In this document: piece after piece, positions 18,646-27,126 of the stretch
How positions within the stretch are numbered: the first letter of the stretch is position 1
Layout: every line of letters begins with the position of its first letter
NCBI RefSeq assembly: GCF_900110705.1
Contig: NZ_FOEJ01000008.1
Location: 1 to 64,000 of the forward strand
Length of the DNA stretch: 64,000 nt
Direction: 5' to 3'
From: Loktanella sp. DSM 29012
GTDB taxonomy: Bacteria > Pseudomonadota > Alphaproteobacteria > Rhodobacterales > Rhodobacteraceae
Program-made: the position numbers and the translations under genes
The notes under the pieces: model-generated
Seen by the model: only the letters and a program-made list of their open reading frames with translations
Databases searched by the model: none
What the model was told of the DNA's origin: nothing

Positions 18646-19246
18646 ACGGTTTGATCGCCGTGCGTCCGATCAGCACCAGATCCCAGCACAGCGTCCGGTG
18701 CCGCGCATAGATCAGGTCCAGCCGCGCCTTTTGCGGGATGCAGCGGCGGCGATAGGTGACCTCGGTCGCCTCTGGGGTATCGCAGGCCGCCAGCAGACGT
18801 TCCTCATGCGCGTGATAGACCAGACTGGCCAGTCCGGTGATCCCCGGACGGCAGGCCAGCACGGCGCCATAGAGGTCGGGATAATCCTCGACATAGCGGC
18901 GCAGCGGCGGGCGCGGCCCGACAAGGCTCATATCCCCCCGGATCACGTTCCACAGTTGCGGGATCTCATCCGCGCGGGACCGGCGCAGCAGGCGGTGCAT
19001 CCGGCTCATCTGCCGTTGCTTGTCGCCGCCCGTGACACCGCCAACCTTGTCCGATCCCACGGGCATGGTGCGCAGCTTGATCAGCCCGAACCCCCGGCCC
19101 GGCGCGCGCATCCGTTCGCTGATATAGAACAGCGGGCGGCCTTCGGTGATCAGCAGCACCGCCATCAGCACGCACATCAGCGGCAACAGCAACAGCCCCA
19201 GCGTCACCGCCAGCACCAGATCAAGGATGCGTTTGCCCGCACTCAT
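18638..19246 (-). CDS. Undecaprenyl-phosphate sugar-1-phosphate transferase
   Basis: A 202-residue bacterial sugar transferase of the short PglC/WecA-unrelated polyprenyl phosphosugar transferase type, which starts a polysaccharide on undecaprenyl phosphate. It has one N-terminal membrane segment (LDLVLAVTLGLLLLPLMC), then FYISERMRAPGRGFGLIKLRTM, RADEIPQLWNVIRGDMSLVGPRP and RPGITGLASL, all family hallmarks. The ATG at 19246 overlaps the stop of the upstream SDR (ATGA), which fixes the start. Its 3' end overlaps the convergent RTX gene by eight bases. With the CapD-type dehydratase nearby, the first sugar may be a 6-deoxy amino sugar such as QuiNAc or a diacetamido sugar; that is inference. 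Confidence 0.92.
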   Translation of the reverse strand: MSAGKRILDLVLAVTLGLLLLPLMCVLMAVLLITEGRPLFYISERMRAPGRGFGLIKLRTMPVGSDKVGGVTGGDKQRQMSRMHRLLRRSRADEIPQLWNVIRGDMSLVGPRPPLRRYVEDYPDLYGAVLACRPGITGLASLVYHAHEERLLAACDTPEATEVTYRRRCIPQKARLDLIYARHRTLCWDLVLIGRTAIKPFR

Positions 19247-20064
19247 GCGGGCCACCCCTGCTGCGCCATGGCGGCGGCATCGGCGTCCGGCACAGCAAAA
19301 ATCCCCTGCAACAGGGTCACATCCAGCCGCAAGTCAGGCAGCGCATCAGGGCCCGCGTCGCGCCAGACGAATGGCTGGCCGAGGGCGTCCAGAACGTCGG
19401 CCATATCCACCGACCCGGCGCGCGCCACGTTCAGCACAGGCGGCAGCGCGGGGGCGGCAAACAGCGCAGGCATCATCGCCATCAGGTCGGCTGCACCGAT
19501 CATCGCACGCCGCGGCCCCTGCCCGTCCGCGAACCGGTCCAATGTCACGGGGTTCTCTGGCGTGGCGTCAGCGATACCGGCGGCCAGCGCATCGCAGCCT
19601 GCGACATTGCCGATCCGCAGGCAGGTCACATGGTCCTGCCCGGCAAGGGTGCCTTCCATCGCCAGTTTCGCGGCACCGTAACCACCCTGCGGCGCACAGG
19701 CGGAGCCTTCGTGCAGCAGGCCGCTGCACGGGCCGTAAACCGCCTGCGAGGACGCCACCAGCACCCGACAGCCCAGTGTTTTGCCCAGTTGGGCCGCGGC
19801 CTGCGCCAGCGGCAAGTTCTGTGCCAGCAGATCGGGGTCGGGGCCTGCGTATCCCGCCAATGCCAGAATGCCCGCGACACCCGCCCGTTCCAGATCGGCC
19901 AGCGGCGCGGGGCTGTTCAGGATATCCCAGGCAATCGCGGGGGTGGCGGGGGCGGCGCTGTCAGGGCGGTGCTGCCACAGGGCGGGCAGATCATCCGGCC
20001 AGACACGGGCCAGAGCACGGCCCAGCTTGCCCGTGCCGCCAAGGATCAGAATGGTGTCGCGCAT
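19243..20064 (-). CDS. NAD-dependent epimerase/reductase (extended SDR)
   Basis: A 273-residue SDR with the Rossmann motif ILGGTGKLGRALARVW at the N-terminus, SSQAVYG around the active serine and YGAAKL as the catalytic YxxxK. The ATG at 20064 has AGGAGG eight bases upstream and is preferred over the start 14 codons further up. It probably reduces the 4-keto sugar made by a 4,6-dehydratase, as WbpV or WbjF-like enzymes do, but dTDP-4-dehydrorhamnose reductase-like chemistry is also possible. It is translationally coupled to the phosphosugar transferase gene that follows. The sequence is quite divergent from textbook members, so the substrate is open. Confidence 0.75.
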   Translation of the reverse strand: MRDTILILGGTGKLGRALARVWPDDLPALWQHRPDSAAPATPAIAWDILNSPAPLADLERAGVAGILALAGYAGPDPDLLAQNLPLAQAAAQLGKTLGCRVLVASSQAVYGPCSGLLHEGSACAPQGGYGAAKLAMEGTLAGQDHVTCLRIGNVAGCDALAAGIADATPENPVTLDRFADGQGPRRAMIGAADLMAMMPALFAAPALPPVLNVARAGSVDMADVLDALGQPFVWRDAGPDALPDLRLDVTLLQGIFAVPDADAAAMAQQGWPA

Positions 20065-20109
20065 GCCCGGGCCCTCCTGCGTGCCGATCGCGGCACACGG
20101 GGACAAGAC

Positions 20110-21522
20110 CTACAGAAAAGCGATATCCTCCGCCAGCACCGACACGTCGCTCAACCCTTCGAGGATCAGCGTATCGCCACTGTCGAATGTGATGACCGTA
20201 TCGCCGTCCACCACCTGCGCGCGGTCCATGACCGCCTGCGCGTCATCGGCCAGACCCGCCGCGATCAGCAGCCGGTCGATGCCGACCTCGAAATCCGCGA
20301 TCCGGTCGGTGCCTGCGTCGAAATGGAACTGGTCCGCACCGAGGCCACCCATCATGTAATCGTCACCCGCGCCGCCAAACAGCAGATCGTCGCCCGCGTT
20401 GCCCACCAGCCGGTCGTCATGCGTGCCACCATACAAGGTATCGTTGCCGGTCCCGCCATAGAGCACGTCCATCCCCTCGCCACCGTAGAGCGTATCGTCA
20501 CCCGCACCGCCCGACAGACGGTCACGGCCCTCGTCCCCGGTCAGCACGTCCGCACCGTCCTCGCCCGACAGCCGGTCGCGGCCATCGGCACCTGACAGCT
20601 GGTTGCTGCCCGCGTTGCCAGTCAGGAAATCGCCCCCCGCGCTGCCGGTCAGGTCCAGATCGGCGCGGCCCAGCAGGCGCACCTCGGTGGTGCCGAAATC
20701 GACCGTGGCGGACCCCGACAGCAACAGCACGCGGTCGCCGTCGGCGGCCGTCACCACGTCCAGCTTCACGTTGCCCGCGCTGGTGTCGATGCTCAGTTCC
20801 GCCAGCACGTCGTCACCGACCAGCACCGTCACGTCACTGGCCACCTCGGGGGCCACCGCCAGCGCATAGCCGCCAGCCTCGGCGGTCTGCACGCTGCGGC
20901 TACCATGGCGCAGGGTGACACCCTTGACCCCCTCGTCCATGCCGTAGAACAGGTTGCCGTCCGCATCGTCAAAGGCCACCCCGGTGACAAAGACATCCGT
21001 CCCCGTCGCCGCGAAATTCACCGTTGTCATCGAGGCCGCGTAATCCCGCCCCTCTTCGGTAAAGGTACCACCGACCTGGCCGATCCCCACCTCCTTGAGC
21101 TGGGGGGCAAAGGTGTTGACGCGGTGCGTTTCGCTGCGGAACAGACCTTCGTGATGGGCAGCGATCGCGGTGGACATGTCGATGCTGCCGGTGCCGTAGA
21201 CCCCGCGCCAGGCAAGGTTTTCACGCCAGGACCAGGCCCCGGTGAATTCATATCCTTCGGCCCGCATCCGGGTGCCGCCGTTCGACCCGTTCGCCCCGCC
21301 GTGGCTGAAACTGTCGTTCTCCAGCATCCATGCGCTGTGGCCGGTGGCGGCCGCATGCAGCTGGTCATTGGGGGCCAGCACCTGTTTTGCGCTGGTGGTG
21401 ATGGTGCCGTCCTTGAGGTCGGCATTCAGGTCGATCCCGTAACGCGCCGCCTCGGCCTGCGGGTCCAGGCGAGCGCGGTTGATCAACTCTAACAGATATT
21501 GCTCGTTACGATTGAATGACAC
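20110..21522 (-). CDS. CAP (SCP/PR1) domain protein with RTX repeats
   Basis: A 470-residue protein with no signal peptide. Residues 1-150 form a CAP domain: NEQYLLELINRARLDP, ATGHSAWMLENDSFSHGG, RENLAWRG and HHEGLFRSETHR. A linker follows with a beta-sandwich stretch (VAFDDADGNLFYGMDEGVKG, as in SdrD-like or prealbumin-like modules). About ten RTX nonapeptides cover about 290-425, ending in the C-terminal IADFEVGIDRLLI signal region. The RTX tail implies type I secretion. Bacterial CAP proteins include nucleases, proteases and lipid binders, so the activity is unknown. It lies 45 bp upstream of the SDR gene in the same direction and downstream of the export lipoprotein gene. Confidence 0.85.
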   Translation of the reverse strand: MSFNRNEQYLLELINRARLDPQAEAARYGIDLNADLKDGTITTSAKQVLAPNDQLHAAATGHSAWMLENDSFSHGGANGSNGGTRMRAEGYEFTGAWSWRENLAWRGVYGTGSIDMSTAIAAHHEGLFRSETHRVNTFAPQLKEVGIGQVGGTFTEEGRDYAASMTTVNFAATGTDVFVTGVAFDDADGNLFYGMDEGVKGVTLRHGSRSVQTAEAGGYALAVAPEVASDVTVLVGDDVLAELSIDTSAGNVKLDVVTAADGDRVLLLSGSATVDFGTTEVRLLGRADLDLTGSAGGDFLTGNAGSNQLSGADGRDRLSGEDGADVLTGDEGRDRLSGGAGDDTLYGGEGMDVLYGGTGNDTLYGGTHDDRLVGNAGDDLLFGGAGDDYMMGGLGADQFHFDAGTDRIADFEVGIDRLLIAAGLADDAQAVMDRAQVVDGDTVITFDSGDTLILEGLSDVSVLAEDIAFL

Positions 21523-21704
21523 GACCGGGGGCAGCCTTCGGTTTCAGGGGGATTCCCGCAGCAGCAGCGGAAATCATCAACCTTCAGGAAACCGGGCAAA
21601 GGTGCCGCGCAGGCGGCGCGATACTGTCGGAATTGTGGTTAAACAACCTCAGGGTTGCAACACAGCGTTGCCTGTTCTGCGACAATCATCGCCGCAGGAC
21701 AGGA

Positions 21705-22832
21705 TCAGTTCGCAAGCCCCAGCGTCGCACCCGCCAGCCCGATGACCGAGGCGGTCGCCCCCAGCGGGCTTTCGGTGGCATAGACCAGATCACCGGGCTG
21801 GATCTGGAACTTGCCCGCGCTGAACAACCCGTCCGCCGATGTCAGGTCGATGGTGAACACCACCCGTTCCTGCGGCGGCCCGGCGGAACTGACGGGACCT
21901 GCCACCGTATCGGCGGCGGCGTATTCGCGCAGCACCAGAATGGCCTGCGGATTGGCACGGGCATCGTTCACACCGCCGATGATCGCCAGCGCATCCAGTG
22001 CCGTGACCTCATCCTTGGGAAAGACATGCAGCGATTCCGTGGTGGTCGCCCCCAGCGACAGGAAATAGCGGTCGTCCGCCTCGATCAGCACGCGGTCGCC
22101 GCCCTGGATCACCGTATCCAGGGATGGGTCGTCGAACAGACGGTTCAGACCGATGCCATAGGACCGGTTGCCCCGGAACAGGCGCACCTGCGGGTTGGGC
22201 AACGCATCGTTCACGCCGCCGCCCAGCGACAGCAGGGTCAGCAGGCTGACATTGCGATCGGGCAGCGGATAGACACCGGGTGCACGCACGCCCGACACCA
22301 GGTTGGCGGTATTGGCCCGACCGGGATCGACGCTCAGCTGCACCTGTGCGGATGGCACGGTGTTCACCAGCATTTCCTGAATGCGCGTGCGGGCCGTGTC
22401 GGGGGCCATGCCGCTGACGCGCATGTTGCCCACGAATGGCAAAAAGATTCGCCCGTCCGGGCCAACCTTGACGTTCTGCAACTGGGCTACGCGCTGGCCG
22501 GGGGCGGTCAGCAGCGAATTTTCCTCGGCGTCCCAGATGGTGATCGCCAGCGTATCACCGGGGGTGATGATCATGCTCTGGGGTTGGGCCTGATGGCTGA
22601 TCCAGGACATCCGGTCCGTGTTGTTGGACGGCCAGGCCTGCAACACCGGCAGGCTGTCGCGCGTCACGCTGAACACGGAAAAATCATAGATCGGGGTGCC
22701 GTCCACATCCGACACCTGCGTGCTGCTGGCGGCCAGAACCTCGGACTGGAAACCGGCCCCACGCGGCGCGTTGCAGGCCGCAAGGCCCGCCGTAAGCACC
22801 GTCAGCAGTGCCGTGCGCATGATGACATTCAT
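21705..22832 (-). CDS. Polysaccharide export outer-membrane lipoprotein (Wza/KpsD-like)
   Basis: Forms the outer-membrane and periplasmic channel for capsule export. From the ATG at 22832, with GGGGAG six bases upstream, the first 21 residues are a lipoprotein signal ending in the lipobox LAAC. The Poly_export domain follows (ITPGDTLAITIWDAEENSLL, VGPDGRIFLPFVGNMRVSG), then SLBB-type repeats (VSGVRAPGVYPLPDRNVSLLTLLSLGGG). The annotated frame could reach 22904 but the lipoprotein start is convincing. At 375 residues it resembles the alphaproteobacterial capsule exporters paired with KpsE/KpsT/KpsM. The gene is divergent from the glf-kpsE-kpsT operon, with about 190 bp of shared upstream region. 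Confidence 0.9.
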   Translation of the reverse strand: MNVIMRTALLTVLTAGLAACNAPRGAGFQSEVLAASSTQVSDVDGTPIYDFSVFSVTRDSLPVLQAWPSNNTDRMSWISHQAQPQSMIITPGDTLAITIWDAEENSLLTAPGQRVAQLQNVKVGPDGRIFLPFVGNMRVSGMAPDTARTRIQEMLVNTVPSAQVQLSVDPGRANTANLVSGVRAPGVYPLPDRNVSLLTLLSLGGGVNDALPNPQVRLFRGNRSYGIGLNRLFDDPSLDTVIQGGDRVLIEADDRYFLSLGATTTESLHVFPKDEVTALDALAIIGGVNDARANPQAILVLREYAAADTVAGPVSSAGPPQERVVFTIDLTSADGLFSAGKFQIQPGDLVYATESPLGATASVIGLAGATLGLAN

Positions 22833-23025
22833 GACCGTCTCCCCTGGTCCGCACTGGCCCCTCTGGCAGGAGAGGTCTCGGTGGCGGTTGGGCGCAAAAT
22901 ACAAGCCCGCCCCAAAGGGTCAATCGCCCATTGCCCCGTGCAGGGGATTTCGCGCGGGCCGTGCCCTTTGCCCCACGCGCCAGTTCCGGTTATAGCGCAG
23001 CGACATGTGGGGTGCCGAGGGCAGA

Positions 23026-24174
23026 ATGACACAGCGGTTTATCATGGTCGGCGCGGGCTTTTCCGGCGCGGTCGTCGCACGCAAGCTGGCCGAGGCAGGC
23101 CATGCCTGCACCGTCGTCGATGCACGCGATCACGTGGCGGGCAATTGCCACACGGCCCGCGATGCCGATACCGGCGTCATGGTTCATACCTACGGTCCGC
23201 ATATCTTTCACACCGGCGATGACGAGGTCTGGGACTATGTCCGGAAATTCGGTGAATTCGCGCCCTACAAGAACCGGGTGAAATCCACGCACAAGGGGGC
23301 GGTCTATACCCTGCCCGTCAACCTGCACACGATGAACCAGTTCTTCGGCACCGCCCTGCGCCCCGACGAGATGCGCGCCCATGTCGCCACCCTGACCGCC
23401 GATATCCCCGAACCCGAAAGCTTCGAGGAACAGGCGCTCGCCTTTGTCGGGCCCGACCTCTATGCCGCCTTCTTCAAGGGCTACACGGAAAAACAATGGG
23501 GCACCTCGCCAGCCAACCTGCCGGCTTCGATCCTGAAACGCCTGCCGCTGCGGTTCAACTACGACGACAATTACTTTGCCCATCCGCATCAGGGGATGCC
23601 GGTGAACGGCTATACCGCACTGGTGGAAAACATCCTCGATCATCCGCTGATCACGGTCCAGCTGAACACCGTGTTCGATCCCGCCACCGCCGGTGACTGG
23701 GACCATGTGTTCTGGTCCGGGCCGCTGGACGGGTTCTTTGGCTATGACATCGGCCGGCTGGGTTACCGCACGCTGGATTTCGAGGAATTCCGCGCGGACG
23801 GCGACTGGCAGGGCTGTGCGGTGATGAACCATCCAGATCCAGAAGTGCCGTTTACGCGCATCACCGAACACAAACACTTCGCACCCTGGGAAAGCCACGA
23901 AAAATCAGTGCTTTACCGTGAATACGCCCGCGCCTGCGAACCGGGCGACACGCCCTATTACCCGATCCGCCTGGTCGCGGAAAAAGCCCTGCTGTCAGAC
24001 TATGTGGAACGGGCCAAGACCGTTTCCAACGTGACATTCATGGGGCGTTTGGGCACCTACCGTTACCTCGACATGGATGTCACCATCCGCGAGGCGCTGG
24101 ATACCGCTGACGCCTTTCTGGCAGCACAGGCCGCTGGCACCCCTGCCCCGCTCTTTTCACAGGCCCCGCTATGA
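23026..24174 (+). CDS. glf: UDP-galactopyranose mutase
   Basis: A FAD enzyme converting UDP-galactopyranose to UDP-galactofuranose. The FAD-binding motif IMVGAGFSGAVVARKLAEAG opens the protein. GPHIFHT, NRVKSTHKGAVYTLPVNL and FKGYTEKQWG are hallmark Glf motifs including the active-site arginine regions. The ATG at 23026 follows GAGGGC and is preferred to an ATG seven codons upstream. The length of about 382 residues is normal. It overlaps the following glycosyltransferase by four bases, so galactofuranose incorporation is the likely joint function. It heads an apparent four-gene operon running to kpsT. Confidence 0.95.
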   Translation: MTQRFIMVGAGFSGAVVARKLAEAGHACTVVDARDHVAGNCHTARDADTGVMVHTYGPHIFHTGDDEVWDYVRKFGEFAPYKNRVKSTHKGAVYTLPVNLHTMNQFFGTALRPDEMRAHVATLTADIPEPESFEEQALAFVGPDLYAAFFKGYTEKQWGTSPANLPASILKRLPLRFNYDDNYFAHPHQGMPVNGYTALVENILDHPLITVQLNTVFDPATAGDWDHVFWSGPLDGFFGYDIGRLGYRTLDFEEFRADGDWQGCAVMNHPDPEVPFTRITEHKHFAPWESHEKSVLYREYARACEPGDTPYYPIRLVAEKALLSDYVERAKTVSNVTFMGRLGTYRYLDMDVTIREALDTADAFLAAQAAGTPAPLFSQAPL

Positions 24175-25160
24175 CCCTTTGCGCTATCGTCGTCACGTTC
24201 AACCGCCTGGCGGAATTGCAGATCACCCTGCCCCGCCTGCTGGCCGAGGATGTCGATCATATCGTCGTCGTCGACAACGCCAGCACCGATGCCACGCCCG
24301 ACTGGCTGCCTGCACAGGCCAGCGACCGGGTCCATGTCATCCGGCTGGACGACAACACCGGCGGTGCTGGGGGGTTTGAGGCTGGCATGGCCTATGCCCG
24401 CGACCAGCTTGACCCCGACTGGGTGGCGCTGATGGATGACGACGCCCGCCCTGCCCCCGGCGCACTGGCTGTGTTTCGCCGCGAAACACCCGGCTTGGAG
24501 TCGCAATTCCCCCGTCTTGGCTGTGTCGCCGCCGCCGTGTTCTATCCCGACGGCACCCTGTGCGAGATGAACCGCCCGTCGCGCAATCCGTTCTGGCACG
24601 CGGGGCTGTTTGCCAAGACCCTGTTCACCGGATCGCGCGCGGGATTTCACGTCTCTGACGCGGCCTTTGCCCCCGACGCCCCTGCCCTGCCGCTCGATGT
24701 GGCGTCCTTCGTCGGCTACTTCGTCCACCGTGACGCGGTGGCCGAGATCGGCCTGCCAGAGGGTGGTTTGTTCATCTACGGCGATGACGTGCTCTATTCC
24801 CTGCGCCTGCGCCGCGCGGGGTTCACCATGGCACTGGCGCCATCCGTGCGATTCGAACACGACTGCGGCACATTGGGCGAGGGGTTCGTCTATCGCCCCC
24901 TGTGGAAAATCTACTACCACTGCCGCAACGGCGTCAGCATCGCGCGCCAGGCCGCAGGACCGATCGTGTTTCCCGCAGCCCTCGCCTATTACACGCTGAT
25001 GTGGTGGCGCCGTGGCCGTCATACCCAAGGCGTGGAACGCCGCACCTATTACAAACTGATGCGCATGGGCCTGCGCGACGGGCTGCTGCGCCGCCGGGGG
25101 CGCAATGACACGGCACATGCCCTTGCAAGGGCCGCTGACAAACCGGCCCAAGCCGCGTAA
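24171..25160 (+). CDS. GT2 glycosyltransferase, galactofuranosyltransferase-like
   Basis: A 329-residue GT2 enzyme: CAIVVTFNRL at the N-terminus, VVDNAST, DNTGGAGGFEAGM, and a DDDA in place of the DxD metal site (ALMDDDARP). The NTGGAGGF signature and DYxxxGDD-like YGDDVLYSLRLR are typical of the GlfT family of galactofuranosyltransferases. Translational coupling to glf (ATGA overlap) supports transfer of galactofuranose. It acts at the cytoplasmic face of the inner membrane. Linkage and acceptor are unknown. Confidence 0.88.
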   Translation: MTLCAIVVTFNRLAELQITLPRLLAEDVDHIVVVDNASTDATPDWLPAQASDRVHVIRLDDNTGGAGGFEAGMAYARDQLDPDWVALMDDDARPAPGALAVFRRETPGLESQFPRLGCVAAAVFYPDGTLCEMNRPSRNPFWHAGLFAKTLFTGSRAGFHVSDAAFAPDAPALPLDVASFVGYFVHRDAVAEIGLPEGGLFIYGDDVLYSLRLRRAGFTMALAPSVRFEHDCGTLGEGFVYRPLWKIYYHCRNGVSIARQAAGPIVFPAALAYYTLMWWRRGRHTQGVERRTYYKLMRMGLRDGLLRRRGRNDTAHALARAADKPAQAA

Positions 25161-25189
25161 CAAGGCCATAGCAGAAAAGGCCACGCCAG

Positions 25190-26413
25190 ATGACCGAGAC
25201 CCCACAGACCCCTGAACCGACCACCACGGCAGCCCCCGCAGCCCCCAAAAAACCCGCAAAGCCAATCAAGCCCGTCGCAGGGCCCGCCCGCGTGCGCAAA
25301 CGGCACTGGGGCCTTGTCGTGTCCTTTGCGGTCATCACACTGCTGCCGATCCTGCTCAGCGCGTTTTACCTCTGGGGACGGGCTGCGGATCAATATGCCT
25401 CGACCCTGGGGTTCACCGTCCGCTCCGAAGAGGTCGCAACCCCCGCCGACATGCTCAGTGGATTGGGCGGCGGTCTGGCCGGTGGCGGGTCCGCCAGCCG
25501 CGAAACAGACATTCTCTATGAATTCATCCGCAGTCAGGAAATGGTCCGTCAGGTGGACGCGGCCCTCGACCTGAAAACGATCTACGCCCGCCACCACGAC
25601 AGCGATCCGCTGCTGGGTTTCGACCCCGACGGTGCCACGATCGAGGACCTGACATCCTACTGGCAGCGCATGGTCCGGATTTCCTACGACAGCGGCACCG
25701 GGTTGATGGAACTGCTGGTGCTGGCCTTTGACCCCGCCGACGCCACCCGCATCGCCGAGGAAATCTTTGAGCAGGGCAGCACGCTGATCAACCAGCTGTC
25801 ACAGATCGCACGCGATGATGCGACCCGCTATGCCCAAGAGGATCTGCTGATCGCCGTGGACCGCCTGAAATACGTCCGTGAGGCGCTGACCACGTTCCGC
25901 CTGCAAAACCAGATCGTCGACCTGACCGCCGACATCCAGGGCCAGATGGGCCTGCTGAACACGCTGCAGGCGCAACAGGCCGCGGCCCTGATCGAATTCG
26001 ACCTGATCTCTGAAACCGCCAGCGCCAGCGATCCGCGTGTCGCACAGGCCCGCCGCAGGCTCGAGGTGATCGAAGCGCGTATCGCAGAGGAACGGCGCAA
26101 GTTCGGATCGGGCGGCGGATCGGCCGATCCCGAAGGCGTGGAATACGCCGAGACCGTCGCGGAATTCGAACGCCTGACCGTGGACCGCGAATACGCCGAA
26201 AACGCCTATGCGCTCGCACTCAGCGCATTCGATGTCGCCCGCGGCGAGGCCAACCGCCAGAGCTTTTATCTCGCCCCCTACATCACGCCGACGCTGGCCG
26301 AGAAATCCCAGTATCCGCAACGCTGGCTGATCCTGTCGCTGGTGGCGCTGTTCAGCTTTCTGATCTGGGCCATCACCAGCCTGATTTACTACGCCCTGCG
26401 CGATCGCAAATGA
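25190..26413 (+). CDS. kpsE: Capsule polysaccharide export inner-membrane protein (KpsE/CtrB-like)
   Basis: A polysaccharide copolymerase-type protein that links the inner-membrane ABC transporter with the outer-membrane channel. A Pro/Ala-rich cytoplasmic N-terminus of about 40 residues precedes a membrane segment (about 45-65). A periplasmic region with long coiled-coil helices follows (about 190-360, around YAQEDLLIAVDRLKYVREAL and RLEVIEARIAEERRKFG), and then a second membrane segment near the C-terminus (about 380-400). The YASTLGFTVRSEE stretch and the 407-residue length fit the KpsE/CtrB/BexC family. It overlaps kpsT by four bases. Confidence 0.92.
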   Translation: MTETPQTPEPTTTAAPAAPKKPAKPIKPVAGPARVRKRHWGLVVSFAVITLLPILLSAFYLWGRAADQYASTLGFTVRSEEVATPADMLSGLGGGLAGGGSASRETDILYEFIRSQEMVRQVDAALDLKTIYARHHDSDPLLGFDPDGATIEDLTSYWQRMVRISYDSGTGLMELLVLAFDPADATRIAEEIFEQGSTLINQLSQIARDDATRYAQEDLLIAVDRLKYVREALTTFRLQNQIVDLTADIQGQMGLLNTLQAQQAAALIEFDLISETASASDPRVAQARRRLEVIEARIAEERRKFGSGGGSADPEGVEYAETVAEFERLTVDREYAENAYALALSAFDVARGEANRQSFYLAPYITPTLAEKSQYPQRWLILSLVALFSFLIWAITSLIYYALRDRK

Positions 26414-27078
26414 TCCAGTTCGACAACGTCACGAAAACCTTTCGCACCCCCGGCGGGCGCAAGACGATCTTTCGCAACGCCAACGTGACGTTTCCCACAG
26501 GGCGATCGGTGGGTCTGCTGGGACGCAACGGTGCGGGCAAGACCACGTTGATGAGCATGATCGGCGGGTCGATCCGTCCCGACAGCGGCATCATCCACAA
26601 GACCGGCACCGTCAGCTGGACCGTGGGGTTTGCAGGCAGTTTCAATCGGCTGATGACGGGTGCGCAGAACACGAAATTCGTGGCCCGCATCTACGGCGTC
26701 GACACCGATGAACTGGTGGATTTCGTGCAGGATTTCGCCGAACTCGGCCCGCATTTTCATGCGCCGGTGCAAAGCTATTCCTCGGGCATGAGATCACGTC
26801 TCGCCTTCGGCATCTCCATCGGCATCCCCTTTGACACCTATCTTGTGGACGAGGTCACATCCGTGGGCGACGCCGCCTTCAAGCGCAAGAGCCGCGCCGC
26901 TTTCATGGACCGGATGACAACGGCGGGGGCGATCGTGGTGACGCACTCGATGACGCAGATCAAACGCCTGTGCGATGCAGGTGTCGTGCTTGAGGACGGT
27001 CAACTGACCTATTTCGACAATATCGATGACGCGATCGCCCAGCACCACATCAACATGGGATCGACTGAGGACGAATGA
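26410..27078 (+). CDS. kpsT: Capsule polysaccharide export ABC ATPase (KpsT/CtrD-like)
   Basis: The ATPase that powers capsule export with the KpsM-like permease. Walker A is GRNGAGKTT (about residues 39-47), the signature is YSSGMRSRLAFG and Walker B is TYLVDEVTSVGD, with the H-loop in VVTHSM. The 222 residues match the short KpsT type without a carbohydrate-binding tail, unlike the second ATPase at 58298. It is last in the glf-kpsE-kpsT operon and is followed by a strong hairpin terminator. Its permease partner is presumably the gene at 10811. Confidence 0.93.
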   Translation: MIQFDNVTKTFRTPGGRKTIFRNANVTFPTGRSVGLLGRNGAGKTTLMSMIGGSIRPDSGIIHKTGTVSWTVGFAGSFNRLMTGAQNTKFVARIYGVDTDELVDFVQDFAELGPHFHAPVQSYSSGMRSRLAFGISIGIPFDTYLVDEVTSVGDAAFKRKSRAAFMDRMTTAGAIVVTHSMTQIKRLCDAGVVLEDGQLTYFDNIDDAIAQHHINMGSTEDE

Positions 27079-27091
27079 TTGTCGCGCTGCG

Positions 27092-27126
27092 AAACAGGCT
27101 CTGACCCCAGGGTCAGAGCCTGTTTT
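27092..27126. terminator. Intrinsic terminator between kpsT and parB (bidirectional)
   Basis: A perfect hairpin with 15-bp arms (aaacaggctctgacc and its complement) and a four-base loop, followed by a T run on the plus strand and preceded by A on the same strand. It therefore works as a U-tract terminator for kpsT and plausibly also for the convergent parB. Confidence 0.93.

Noticed and set aside
19243-20064. dTDP-rhamnose synthesis (RmlD) from the SDR gene
   Set aside because: No rmlA, rmlB or rmlC is seen, and the SDR is divergent; the neighbouring CapD-type enzyme points to a UDP-amino sugar.
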